A DNA stretch of 40,729 bases from an uncultured Oscillospiraceae bacterium (GCA_900769845.1 CAAGIF010000069.1:1-40729); one strand, 5' to 3'; shown: positions 24,965-31,988, counted from the stretch's first letter. The notes: generated by a model not told the origin, from the letters alone. Numbers and translations are program-made.

Positions 24965-25094
24965 GCATACAGTCGGCACGGAAGTAAAAAGAGGACTGGC
25001 CGGCTGTAAAGTCTCGTCATTTCAGGCTGGACCAGAGGATATCTCCTCAAGATGTTGATCCCGCCGCGCTTATGCGCCGACTACTCCCTCTTCG
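24965..25094 (-). promoter_or_regulatory. yybP-ykoY manganese riboswitch in the mntP leader
   Basis: The transcribed leader has the conserved yybP-ykoY elements in order: GAGGGAGTAG (the L1 motif, 25090-25081), GGATCAACATC (the L3-type motif, around 25061-25051) and GACGAGACTTT (around 25018-25008). Then come GGCCAGTCCTC with five U, and a GC-rich region by the ribosome site. TATGCGC next to the Shine-Dalgarno can pair with GCGCATA in the aptamer, so either a terminator or ribosome-site masking could be the switch. Mn2+ binding would turn mntP on. The family identity is recognised by eye, not by a covariance model. Confidence 0.85.
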
Positions 25095-25100
25095 CAGCGC

Positions 25101-25129
25101 ATTATAGCAAACCCCTGTCTTTCTGTCAA
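25101..25129 (-). promoter_or_regulatory. Consensus promoter of the mntP operon
   Basis: Minus-strand TTGACA (25129-25124), 17 bases, TATAAT (25106-25101), with TGC before the -10. This perfect sigma-A promoter starts the riboswitch leader near 25094. Confidence 0.95.
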
Positions 25130-25185
25130 GACAACCTTCAAAAATTTAACCGTTTCTTCACAGAATTCAGGGGTTTTCTTGATTT

Positions 25186-25497
25186 TTACAGAAAAACTCC
25201 CAAAATCTGCTCCGTCAGAAATACCGCGGCGCAGCTGCCCAGGGAAACGGTAAGCAATCCCTTCCCGCGAAGGGACAAACACACTGCCACCGCCAACGCC
25301 ACAAGCCCGCTGATCCTATACCGGGCATCATAGAGGATTGCCGGAAAAGTCATAGCGGTCAGGCAGGCATAGGGAACATAGTAAAGAAAAGATTTCACAA
25401 ACCGGCTTTTGATGGGTTTGCGAAATACCGTTAACGGCAGAATCCGGATCAGATAGGTAGTGACCGCCATAGCAAGAATGTACATATACAGATTCAT
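25186..25497 (-). CDS. azlD: AzlD-type branched-chain amino acid exporter subunit
   Basis: A 103-residue membrane protein with about four helices and the AzlD-type opening LAMAVTTYLIRILPLTVFRK (residues 8-27). With AzlC it forms a two-subunit exporter for branched-chain amino acids or related compounds. The start ATG overlaps the azlC stop (ATGA). Its end lies about 90 bases upstream of the mntP promoter, and no clear terminator separates them. Here the pair follows a cysteine desulfidase gene, so an exporter of sulfur amino acids or their products is also possible. Confidence 0.88.
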   Translation of the reverse strand: MNLYMYILAMAVTTYLIRILPLTVFRKPIKSRFVKSFLYYVPYACLTAMTFPAILYDARYRISGLVALAVAVCLSLRGKGLLTVSLGSCAAVFLTEQILGVFL

Positions 25498-26198
25498 GGC
25501 TCGTCCTCCTCCACAGGGAACAGCCATGCGCAGGCCGCTGCCGCCGCCACGGTGCAGATCACGATGGCAATTCCGGCGGATACCCGATTCAGCCCAGGCA
25601 GCCACCTGAACAGACAGCTTAAGGTGAGCGCCAGCAGCACTGCCGCCAGCACCGGCTTTTCTTTCCGGGCGGGAGGAACCACAATGGCGATAAACATGCC
25701 GTAGAGCATGATCCCCAGGGCGCTGCCAAGAGATTCCGGCAGCAGAGATCCCGCAACCGCGCCGAGCAACGTTCCCGAAGTCCACCCCAAGATGGGCAGC
25801 AGACCCAGACCCAGCATAAAGGGCACTGTCAAAGGCTCTTTTTCTGCCATAGCCAAGGCAAAAATCTCGTCGGTATTAAAAAATGCGATAAACAGCCGGG
25901 GCAAAAACCCGATATGTTTTCCCATTCGCTGGCTTAGCGCCAGGCTCATCAGAGCATAGCGGCTGTTAATCACCAGCTGGGTCAGAATCACTTCCCACAG
26001 AGCAGCCCCCGCTGCGATCAGCGTCAATCCCGCGAACTGCCCCGCGCTGGTTAGATTGCTGATGGAAATCAATCCGGCATCCAGCGCCCGGATCCCCTGG
26101 GCAGCCGCCATGGCGCCAAAGCCAAAGCTTACGGAAAAGTATCCCATTCCCACGGGAATGCCCCGCTGGATACCGGTTTTCCATGCTTTCCAATTCAT
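25494..26198 (-). CDS. azlC: AzlC family branched-chain amino acid exporter
   Basis: A 234-residue polytopic membrane protein of the AzlC (YgaZ) family. Family features are GIPVGMGYFSVSFGFGAMA near the N-terminus, the NLTSAGQFAGL segment, then the conserved ELVxNARY-like region seen as LVINSRYALMSLALSQRM, and FIAFFNTDEIFALAM. It is the large subunit of the AzlCD exporter, acting in the cytoplasmic membrane with AzlD, whose gene overlaps it by four bases. It starts 14 bases after cyuA, so a shared transcript from the cyuA promoter is likely. Confidence 0.92.
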   Translation of the reverse strand: MNWKAWKTGIQRGIPVGMGYFSVSFGFGAMAAAQGIRALDAGLISISNLTSAGQFAGLTLIAAGAALWEVILTQLVINSRYALMSLALSQRMGKHIGFLPRLFIAFFNTDEIFALAMAEKEPLTVPFMLGLGLLPILGWTSGTLLGAVAGSLLPESLGSALGIMLYGMFIAIVVPPARKEKPVLAAVLLALTLSCLFRWLPGLNRVSAGIAIVICTVAAAAACAWLFPVEEDEP

Positions 26199-26212
26199 TG
26201 TATCATCTCGGT

Positions 26213-27493
26213 TCAGTCGTTTTTCAGCATAATCTCCAGAATGGTGCGGTCGGTTTCCCGCATGCCCTCCCGGGCCAGGATTCCCACATTCCGGACAGTC
26301 TTGTCCACGCCCTTGGTCACGATGCCGTCACCGCCGTAGAACTGCTGATCTTCCAGATACATGTGATATCCCAAAATACCCGCGTCCACAGCAGCCGCGA
26401 TTTTCGCAGCGCAGGAGGGTTTGGCGCCGTCGCAGATAGTGCCGGAGAGGATCGCCACCGCATTGACCACGATGTGGGCCACCGCCCGGGCATCGCCGCC
26501 CTGTAAGAATGCGATTCCCGCGCCTGCGCCGCAGCCGGCGCTGATGGCGCCGCAGTAGGCTGAAAGTCTGCCAATACCTGCCTTCTGATACAGTGTCACC
26601 AGATCCGACAAGGCCACCGCCCGGAACATGGTATCCTCGTCGATTCCCAGTTCCCGGGCATATACTACCACGGGAAGACTTGCAGTAATGCCCTGATTGC
26701 CGCTGCCAGAGAGAATGATCACCGCCTTGTCGCAGCCGCTCATTCGGGCATCCGATGCAGCCGCCGCATAAGCGCTGGCCTTCTTTTCCACGGAATGTCC
26801 CTGACGGTTGAGGATCACCTTGCCAATATTGGCGCCCCATTTGCCTTCCAGACCCTCACGGGCAATGGCCATGTTGAAGGATACCTGCCGTTCGATCAGC
26901 TCCCGGATGTCCTCCATCTCCACACAGTTGGCAAATTCCACGATATGCTCAATATCCAGGCAGGATTTGTCGGTCAGCGCATCCTCGGAAGATTCCGTCA
27001 CTGGCAGATCCAGTAGCTTCTCCCCATTTTTCTCAATGAGAACGATATTGGTATGGTGGTTCACGATCCGGATATGGGCCCGATTCTCCCCGGCTTCCAG
27101 TATAAGGTCGATGTCAAATACCAGGTCTGAGGACGCAGGCTGGATTTCCAGATCCACGCGCTCTATGTATCTGCGGATATCCCCGTGGGCATCCACGGGA
27201 ACGGAGCTGATAACCTCCAGTTCCTTGTCCGCATCTCCCACCAGGATACCGGCGCAAACCGCGGTAGCCATACCGTGGAGTCCGCCGGTGTTGGGAACTA
27301 CAACGCTTTTCACATTCTTAATGATATTGCCGCTGACGAACAGACGGACCTTCTCCGGAAGGGCGCCAAGAACCTGTCTTCCCTTTGCACCAGCGTAGGC
27401 AAGAGCAATAGGCTCTGTACATCCCATGGCAGGTTTTAGTTCTTCATGCAGGATATTCAGATACTGCTGATACAGAAAGTCTCCTTTTTTCAT
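26213..27493 (-). CDS. cyuA: L-cysteine desulfidase (CyuA/YhaM family)
   Basis: A 426-residue protein of the UPF0597/serine dehydratase alpha-like family, whose characterised members use a [4Fe-4S] cluster to degrade L-cysteine to sulfide, ammonia and pyruvate. Cluster-type cysteines are visible: Cys25 in PAMGCTEP, then SAGCGAGAG, TICDGAKP and SCAAK in the C-terminal part. I start at the ATG at 27493, because GGGAG lies 7 bases upstream of it but only one base upstream of another in-frame ATG at 27499. It is the first gene of cyuA-azlC-azlD and has its own promoter. Serine or threonine dehydratase activity cannot be excluded. Confidence 0.88.
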   Translation of the reverse strand: MKKGDFLYQQYLNILHEELKPAMGCTEPIALAYAGAKGRQVLGALPEKVRLFVSGNIIKNVKSVVVPNTGGLHGMATAVCAGILVGDADKELEVISSVPVDAHGDIRRYIERVDLEIQPASSDLVFDIDLILEAGENRAHIRIVNHHTNIVLIEKNGEKLLDLPVTESSEDALTDKSCLDIEHIVEFANCVEMEDIRELIERQVSFNMAIAREGLEGKWGANIGKVILNRQGHSVEKKASAYAAAASDARMSGCDKAVIILSGSGNQGITASLPVVVYARELGIDEDTMFRAVALSDLVTLYQKAGIGRLSAYCGAISAGCGAGAGIAFLQGGDARAVAHIVVNAVAILSGTICDGAKPSCAAKIAAAVDAGILGYHMYLEDQQFYGGDGIVTKGVDKTVRNVGILAREGMRETDRTILEIMLKND

Positions 27494-27528
27494 GGTCATT
27501 CTCCCAACATAGAAATGTATTATCTTTC

Positions 27529-27557
27529 ATTATACCAGCAGTTTCCTTTAAAAGCAA
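27529..27557 (-). promoter_or_regulatory. Promoter of cyuA-azlC-azlD
   Basis: Minus-strand TTGCTT (27557-27552), 17 bases, TATAAT (27534-27529) preceded by TGG. It lies at the edge of the structured element at 27590-27719. Confidence 0.78.
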
Positions 27558-27589
27558 CATTTTCAGATAAAAACAGAAATCACATCCCA

Positions 27590-27719
27590 CCGACTCCCTG
27601 TCGGCGAGTCGCCGCTGACAACGCGAGTCTGTTTGGCCGGCAAGTTTCGACACTACTGTTCAAATTTCAGTTTGTCGAGCAAACGATAAGCGTTACTTTC
27701 TTGTTTCCGAAACAAGAAA
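27590..27719. repeat. Hairpin-rich intergenic element, possible dispersed repeat
   Basis: The 267 bases between the met terminator and the cyuA promoter hold no convincing gene but several inverted repeats: CCGAC/GTCGG (27590-27604), GGCG/CGCC just after it, GTTTG/CAAAC (27670-27684), and a perfect 10-bp pair TTTCTTGTTT/AAACAAGAAA with CCG loop (27697-27719). The last resembles extragenic hairpins I associate with repeats in related Clostridia. A short open frame at 27444-27653 on the minus strand overlaps it but has no ribosome site or conserved look. A repeat cannot be shown from a single copy. Confidence 0.35.
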
Positions 27720-27760
27720 AGGGCGCATATGCCATTTGCCCGATGAACACCAATTTGACC

Positions 27761-27800
27761 TTCAAAAAAGAAACCGGGGAGGACGGATGTCCTCCCCGGT
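27761..27800 (-). terminator. Terminator after metQ
   Basis: On the minus strand a perfect 12-bp stem ACCGGGGAGGAC/GTCCTCCCCGGT with a 4-base loop is followed by TTCTTTTTT. It ends metN-metI-metQ. Confidence 0.93.
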
Positions 27801-27813
27801 GGGGTATATGCAA

Positions 27814-28614
27814 TTAGAAGCAGGGAACCACAGAGCCGGGATAGGTGTCGTTGATGTAGTTCTTCACGGTCTCGCTGGTAAAAGCGGCGATCAGCGCCTG
27901 GATCTTCTCGCTGTTTTCGTTGCCTTCCTTGACGACCAGCACGTTTTCATAGTTCTTTGCAATTTCTGCATCCTCAGCAGCAATAGCATGGGTGCCAACA
28001 AACAAGCCTGCCTGCATTGCATAGTTGCCGTTGATCAGTGCCAGCGCAACAGAGTCGCGGAGATTGGCGATCTGGGCAGCTTCCACTTCCACGATCTCCA
28101 GGTTCAGGGGATTCTCAACGATGTCCAGAGCAGTAGCCAACATGCCAACGCCCTCTTTCAAGGTAATCAGGCCTTCGGCTTCCAGCAGCATCAATGCTCT
28201 GGCCCGGTTGGAGCCATCATTGGGAACGGCGATCTTATCGCCGTCGGCCAGATCAGCAATGGCGTTCTTGGTGCCGGGATAAATGCCGAAAGGCTCGCAG
28301 TGGATGGCCAGAACACTTACCAGATGGGTGCCGTTTTCAGCATTGAAAGTTTCCAGGTAAGGAATGTGCTGGAAATAGTTGGCATCCATTTCGCCGTCCT
28401 CGACCACATTGTTGGGAACCACATAGTCAGAGTATTCCACAACCTTCAGTGTCCAGCCCTCTGCCGCCAGAACTTCGGCAACGACCTTCAGAATTTCTGC
28501 ATGGGGGGTAGGAGAAGCCGCAACGGTAATGGTCTTTTCATCCTTTGCGCCGCCGCAGGCTGCCAGGCTTAATACCAGGATCAGAGTCAGGATAATGGCA
28601 ATAATCTTTTTCAT
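27814..28614 (-). CDS. metQ: Methionine-binding lipoprotein MetQ (NlpA family)
   Basis: A 266-residue solute-binding lipoprotein. The signal peptide ends in lipobox LAAC (about residues 16-19), and the NlpA/MetQ domain opens with TITVAASPTPHAEILKVV, followed by LKVVEYSDYVVPNNVVEDGE and the HIPYLETFNAENG segment, all standard for MetQ. It captures D- or L-methionine outside the cell for the MetNI importer. TAAGGAGAG precedes the ATG. It is the third gene of metN-metI-metQ, under the T-box leader. Confidence 0.94.
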   Translation of the reverse strand: MKKIIAIILTLILVLSLAACGGAKDEKTITVAASPTPHAEILKVVAEVLAAEGWTLKVVEYSDYVVPNNVVEDGEMDANYFQHIPYLETFNAENGTHLVSVLAIHCEPFGIYPGTKNAIADLADGDKIAVPNDGSNRARALMLLEAEGLITLKEGVGMLATALDIVENPLNLEIVEVEAAQIANLRDSVALALINGNYAMQAGLFVGTHAIAAEDAEIAKNYENVLVVKEGNENSEKIQALIAAFTSETVKNYINDTYPGSVVPCF

Positions 28615-28634
28615 AATATAACTCTCCTTAATTT

Positions 28635-29345
28635 TTAACTTCTATTACGCAGCCGCTTATCGCAGGCTGTTGCTAACTTTGTACCGGCAGACTGGAAGAT
28701 CTGAACCAGAAGTATCAGACCGATCACCGCTGCCCACATAACGATAAATTTGAAATTATAGTAGCCATAGTTAATGGCCATCTTACCCAGGCCGCCGCCG
28801 CCGATGATGCCTGCCATGGCGCCGTAACCCAGAATCGTACCAACGGTAATGGTTCCGCCGGAGATCAAACTGGGCAGGGACTCCGGCAGCATAACCTTCG
28901 TAACGATCTGCCAGCTGGATGCACCCATGGACTGTGCAGCCTCGATGACACCATGATCCACCTCCCGAAGGGAGCTTTCCACCATTCGGGCGATCAACGG
29001 GAATGCGGCGATCACCATGGGCGGAATTGTGGCTATCGTACCCACCTTAGTGCCTACAATCAGCTTACTCAGCGGAAGTGCAATAATCATCAAAATCAAA
29101 AACGGTACGCTTCGCAACAGGTTGATGGTCATATTCAGCAGCTTCATCAGCCATGTCGGTAGGGGGCGAATGCCCTCTTTCTCGCCGGTGACCAGCAGCA
29201 CACCCAGAGGCAAGCCCAGAATGTAAGCAAACACCACTTCCAAAACCAGACTATACAGGGTTTCCCAGGTGGCAAATCCATACTCACTGAGAATGATCTG
29301 GATCTGCTGTGCCACTTTCACAGGATCGGAAAACAGATCAAACAT
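28635..29345 (-). CDS. metI: Methionine ABC transporter permease MetI
   Basis: A 236-residue permease with about five helices. It shows the binding-protein-dependent inner-membrane signature in ESSLREVDHGVIEAAQSMGA (the EAA loop, contacting the ATPase) and the MetI-like segment NLLRSVPFLILMIIALPLSK. It forms the channel of the methionine importer with MetN and MetQ. It starts one base after the metN stop, and its ribosome site lies in the end of metN, so translation is coupled. Confidence 0.94.
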   Translation of the reverse strand: MFDLFSDPVKVAQQIQIILSEYGFATWETLYSLVLEVVFAYILGLPLGVLLVTGEKEGIRPLPTWLMKLLNMTINLLRSVPFLILMIIALPLSKLIVGTKVGTIATIPPMVIAAFPLIARMVESSLREVDHGVIEAAQSMGASSWQIVTKVMLPESLPSLISGGTITVGTILGYGAMAGIIGGGGLGKMAINYGYYNFKFIVMWAAVIGLILLVQIFQSAGTKLATACDKRLRNRS

Positions 29346-29346
29346 C

Positions 29347-30351
29347 TTACTGCACCTCCTCTGCCGTTACGCCATCAATGGCGTCCAGATAGTCCAGCAC
29401 TTTCTTTCTCTGGGTATTCTCTTCCGGCAGGCTTACCAGCATGGCGCCAAAGGTTTTGCCGTCCACATTCCGGGTATCCGCGCCGAGAATGCTGACCTTG
29501 ATCCCCATATCCACCGCCAGGGATGCAATGATCGGCTCCTCCGAAGCATTGCCGTTGAATGCAATACGGGCCACATGGCCTTCCCAGGTGGAGAGGGGCA
29601 GCGCCGCGGTATCCGGGCTGACCAGTCTCCGGCCGGCCTTGGTTTTAGGGTTGTGGAATACATCCTCCACCCGGCCCATTTCTGCCAGGGCGCCGGAATC
29701 CAGAATCGCCACTCGGTGACAGATCTGCTCGATCACAGACATCTGGTGGGTGATGATGATCACGGTGATTCCCCGCTCCCGGTTGATCTTCTGCAGCAGT
29801 TTCAAAATGGAATCCGTGGTCTGGGGATCCAGGGCAGAGGTAGCCTCGTCGCAGAGCAGAACCTCCGGATTGGATGCCAGGGCCCGGGCGATGGCGATCC
29901 GCTGCTTCTGTCCGCCGGAGAGCTGCACCGGATAGGCTCCTGCCTTATCCGGAAGGCCCACGGTGTTCAGCAGTTCCAGAGCCTGCTTTCTGGCTTCCTT
30001 CTTGGATACTCCCGCCAGTTCCAGAGGGAAGCAGATGTTATCCAGCGCCGTTCTCTGATCCAGCAGATTAAAGCTCTGAAAGATCATGGAGATATTTCTT
30101 CTCTGCCGGCGAAGGAGCTTCTCATCCATCTCCATCAAATCTTTTCCGTGGAAGAGAATACTGCCCGTATCCGGACGCTCCAGCAAATTGATGCAGCGAA
30201 CCAGGGTGGATTTACCGGCGCCGGAAAGTCCGATAATGCCGAATATTTCGCCCTTCCGGATCTGCAGACTCACATCCTGCAGCGCAGCTACCTGGCTGTC
30301 ACCACTGCCAAAGGTCTTTGAGAGATTTTTTATTTCGATGATGGATTCCAA
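29347..30351 (-). CDS. metN: Methionine ABC transporter ATPase MetN
   Basis: A 334-residue ABC ATPase with Walker A GLSGAGKST, signature LSGGQKQR, and Walker B VLLCDEATSALDP, plus a C-terminal NIL domain of about 70 residues (starting near GHVARIAFNG), the methionine-sensing trans-inhibition module of MetN. The only ribosome site, AGGAGG, is followed seven bases later by TTG at 30351, in frame with ESIIEIKNLSK; the nearby ATG is out of frame. So MetN starts at TTG. It energises methionine import and is the first gene after the T-box leader. Confidence 0.92.
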   Translation of the reverse strand: MESIIEIKNLSKTFGSGDSQVAALQDVSLQIRKGEIFGIIGLSGAGKSTLVRCINLLERPDTGSILFHGKDLMEMDEKLLRRQRRNISMIFQSFNLLDQRTALDNICFPLELAGVSKKEARKQALELLNTVGLPDKAGAYPVQLSGGQKQRIAIARALASNPEVLLCDEATSALDPQTTDSILKLLQKINRERGITVIIITHQMSVIEQICHRVAILDSGALAEMGRVEDVFHNPKTKAGRRLVSPDTAALPLSTWEGHVARIAFNGNASEEPIIASLAVDMGIKVSILGADTRNVDGKTFGAMLVSLPEENTQRKKVLDYLDAIDGVTAEEVQ

Positions 30352-30364
30352 AACATCGCCTCCT

Positions 30365-30402
30365 AAAAAAGAAAACCGTCCCTGTGCATAGCACAAGGAC
30401 GG
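30365..30402 (-). terminator. T-box-controlled terminator
   Basis: The stem CCGTCCTTGTGC/GCACAGGGACGG with a 3-base loop has one T-G mismatch pair and is followed by TTTTCTTTTTT; it overlaps the alternative antiterminator partner region just downstream of the T-box sequence. Confidence 0.9.
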
Positions 30403-30630
30403 ACAAAATCCGTGTTACCACCTTGTTTCACAGCAATTTCACAACTGCTGCCTCCGGGAGTACCAACATACTCCTGCGCGTTAACGGGCGCACCCGTCAC
30501 AGACTACCTATCGCCTGCGCGGCTCCGGGACCATGTTCAGCCAGACTCTGTCGCGCCCCATTCACACCAACCAGGGGTTCTCTGAACGAAGAATTTTGGC
30601 CTACTCTTCCCTTCGTTGCCTTTCATATTG
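30365..30630 (-). promoter_or_regulatory. T-box leader (methionine specifier) upstream of metN
   Basis: The minus-strand leader shows stem I features (GAAGAGTAG, then CAGAGAACCCCTGGTTGGTGTGAA, here split: CAGAGAACCCC and GGTTGGTGTGAA). The specifier region CTGAACATGGTCC has the codon ATG at 30534-30532. The 14-base T-box AAGGTGGTAACACGG is at 30424-30410, and its TGG would pair with the tRNA CCA end. A terminator stem CCGTCCTTGTGC/GCACAGGGACGG (30402-30376) with a U-run follows. Uncharged tRNA-Met should stabilise the antiterminator and switch on metNIQ. Confidence 0.93.
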
Positions 30631-30635
30631 GAGTC

Positions 30636-30664
30636 ATTGTATCAGCTTTGTGTGCATTCGTCAA
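30636..30664 (-). promoter_or_regulatory. Promoter of the T-box-metNIQ transcript
   Basis: Minus-strand TTGACG (30664-30659), 17 bases, TACAAT (30641-30636). The transcript should start near 30629. Confidence 0.85.
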
Positions 30665-30692
30665 GCACAAAAATACGCCACAGCAAGATTTT

Positions 30693-31058
30693 TTACTGAA
30701 TCCCCTGGGTCTCCAGCAATTCCAACACCTTTTGTCCCCGGTTTGTAAGCGCAAAGCTGCCCAAAACCGGATAATCCCGGTAGGCGCTGTGATCATAATT
30801 TTTCAGAGGCATATCGTAATCCAGAGAGATCAGTCCCCGCTTTTCCAGGCATTGAAGAATCAGACTGTATTCCTCCCGGGTGCGGTGGGAATCCTCCAGA
30901 TAAACCGGAGTATCCTCTCCCAGCTTCCGGGCAACAGGCAGAAACGGGATCTGCCCCAATTGCAGCAGCATCTCCACTTCTCCCTCTGTCAGCTCCAGGC
31001 AACCGCCACAGCCTTGGCAGCCACTGCAATTATGGCTGCAATTTCCGCATCCGCTCAT
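30693..31058 (-). CDS. Small protein with Cys-rich N-terminus, winged-helix-like body
   Basis: A 121-residue soluble protein I cannot assign to a named family. Six Cys occur at residues 4, 7, 11, 14, 17 and 20 (CxxCxxxCxxCxxCxxC pattern with GCQGCGGC), fitting metal or Fe-S binding. The rest is helical, with LILQCLEKRGLISLDYD (about 65-81) and FALTNRGQKVLELLE (about 102-116), which resemble the recognition helix and wing of a winged-helix protein. GAGGAGGG precedes the ATG at 31058; a longer in-frame start at 31160 is rejected because it would cover the promoter. A metal-responsive regulator is possible, but not shown. Confidence 0.75.
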   Translation of the reverse strand: MSGCGNCSHNCSGCQGCGGCLELTEGEVEMLLQLGQIPFLPVARKLGEDTPVYLEDSHRTREEYSLILQCLEKRGLISLDYDMPLKNYDHSAYRDYPVLGSFALTNRGQKVLELLETQGIQ

Positions 31059-31083
31059 GGTTTTCCCTCCTCGGTTTTTCTGC

Positions 31084-31112
31084 ATGATAGCAGGTTTACA
31101 GGAAAATGTCAA
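31084..31112 (-). promoter_or_regulatory. Promoter of the Cys-rich protein gene
   Basis: Minus-strand TTGACA (31112-31107), 17 bases, TATCAT (31089-31084) preceded by TGC. Confidence 0.85.
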
Positions 31113-31170
31113 ATCCCAGCCCGGGCATATCATACCGGCGCTGACAGTTTCATAAACCAAAATTTATAGA

Positions 31171-31199
31171 TTGAAACTTTCCACGCAATAGGGTATACT
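31171..31199 (+). promoter_or_regulatory. Promoter of trxA
   Basis: TTGAAA (31171-31176), 17 bases, TATACT (31194-31199), followed by the leader and AAAGGAG before the thioredoxin ATG. Confidence 0.85.
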
Positions 31200-31232
31200 G
31201 TAAATAAGAAAACATACAAAGGAGAATACATT

Positions 31233-31544
31233 ATGGCTGTTACGCATATTACAAAGGACAATTTCGATACCCTGGTAATCAACTCCCCGAAGCCCGTTCT
31301 CATCGATTTCTGGGCTCCCTGGTGCGGTCCCTGTAAGATGATCGCCCCCATTGTGGAAGAAATCGCTGCCGAGCGGGAAGATATCACCGTGGGCAAGATC
31401 AATGTGGACGAGGAGATGGAGCTTGCCGTCCGTTTCGGCATTTCCAGCATCCCCACCCTGATCGTCATGAAGGATGGCGCTCCGGCCGCCACGCTGGTTG
31501 GCTACCGGCCCAAAGCAGACATCGAAAGACTGCTGCAGTTGTAA
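31233..31544 (+). CDS. trxA: Thioredoxin
   Basis: A 103-residue cytoplasmic thioredoxin with the redox motif WCGPC (Cys31 and Cys34), the conserved FWAPWCGPCK surroundings, and the cis-proline segment SIPTLIVMKDG. It reduces disulfides in ribonucleotide reductase, peroxidases and other targets using thioredoxin reductase, which is not in the window. The gene has its own promoter and terminator and is monocistronic. It is divergent from the Cys-rich gene and convergent with the DtxR/MntR-type regulator gene. Confidence 0.96.
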   Translation: MAVTHITKDNFDTLVINSPKPVLIDFWAPWCGPCKMIAPIVEEIAAEREDITVGKINVDEEMELAVRFGISSIPTLIVMKDGAPAATLVGYRPKADIERLLQL

Positions 31545-31551
31545 AAAATAT

Positions 31552-31587
31552 CGGGCGTGTTGCGGTTGCAACACGCCCGGTCTTTTA
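31552..31587. terminator. Bidirectional terminator trxA / regulator
   Basis: A perfect 12-bp stem CGGGCGTGTTGC/GCAACACGCCCG with GGTT loop, T-rich on the right and AAAAAA on the left. Confidence 0.9.
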
Positions 31588-31953
31588 TTTGTACTGCTCC
31601 ACATGACGCCGGATGGCCTCAAAGGATTCATCGCTGATGCTGTGTTCCATTTTGCAGGCATCCTGGGAGGCTGCCTCCGCAGAAACGCCCAGTTTCACCA
31701 AAAGCTCCGTAAGCAGGGTGTGCCGGCTATAAATCTTCTGGGCGATCTCCGTGCCGCTGGGGGTCAGGGTAATATGATTCTCCTCATTGATCAGAATATA
31801 CCCGCCCTTTTTCAGCAGGTTGACTGCCCGGGACACGCTGGGCTTGGAATAGCCCATATATTCACTGATGTCCACAGAACGAACAGCGCTGAGCTGCCCG
31901 GATAATCTGTAAATGGTTTCCAGGTACATCTCACCGGATTCCTGCAGCCGCAT
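31585..31953 (-). CDS. DtxR/MntR family metal-dependent repressor
   Basis: A 122-residue regulator with an N-terminal winged helix (recognition region YSKPSVSRAVNLLKKGGYI, about 35-53) and a helical dimerisation/metal domain, without the SH3-like third domain of long DtxR proteins. By alignment of motifs, Met9, Cys100, Glu103 and His104 occupy the primary metal site: CxxEH plus an N-terminal Met as in the iron regulator DtxR, instead of the Asp8/Glu99 set of Bacillus MntR. It therefore may respond to Fe2+. The gene is monocistronic with no metal transporter beside it. Confidence 0.87.
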   Translation of the reverse strand: MRLQESGEMYLETIYRLSGQLSAVRSVDISEYMGYSKPSVSRAVNLLKKGGYILINEENHITLTPSGTEIAQKIYSRHTLLTELLVKLGVSAEAASQDACKMEHSISDESFEAIRRHVEQYK

Positions 31954-31988
31954 GGTCTTCCCCCCTTGAATGGATTGCTTGTATTTGT

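Noticed and set aside
24950..25130. DtxR/MntR operator in the mntP promoter
   Set aside because: No clear palindrome overlaps the promoter; the riboswitch explains Mn control sufficiently.
27444..27653. Small minus-strand open frame upstream of cyuA
   Set aside because: It covers the cyuA promoter and ribosome site in another frame, has no ribosome site and looks like translated repeat DNA.
30365..30630. S-box (SAM) riboswitch for metNIQ
   Set aside because: The leader carries the T-box core sequence and stem I features; I see no SAM-I core.
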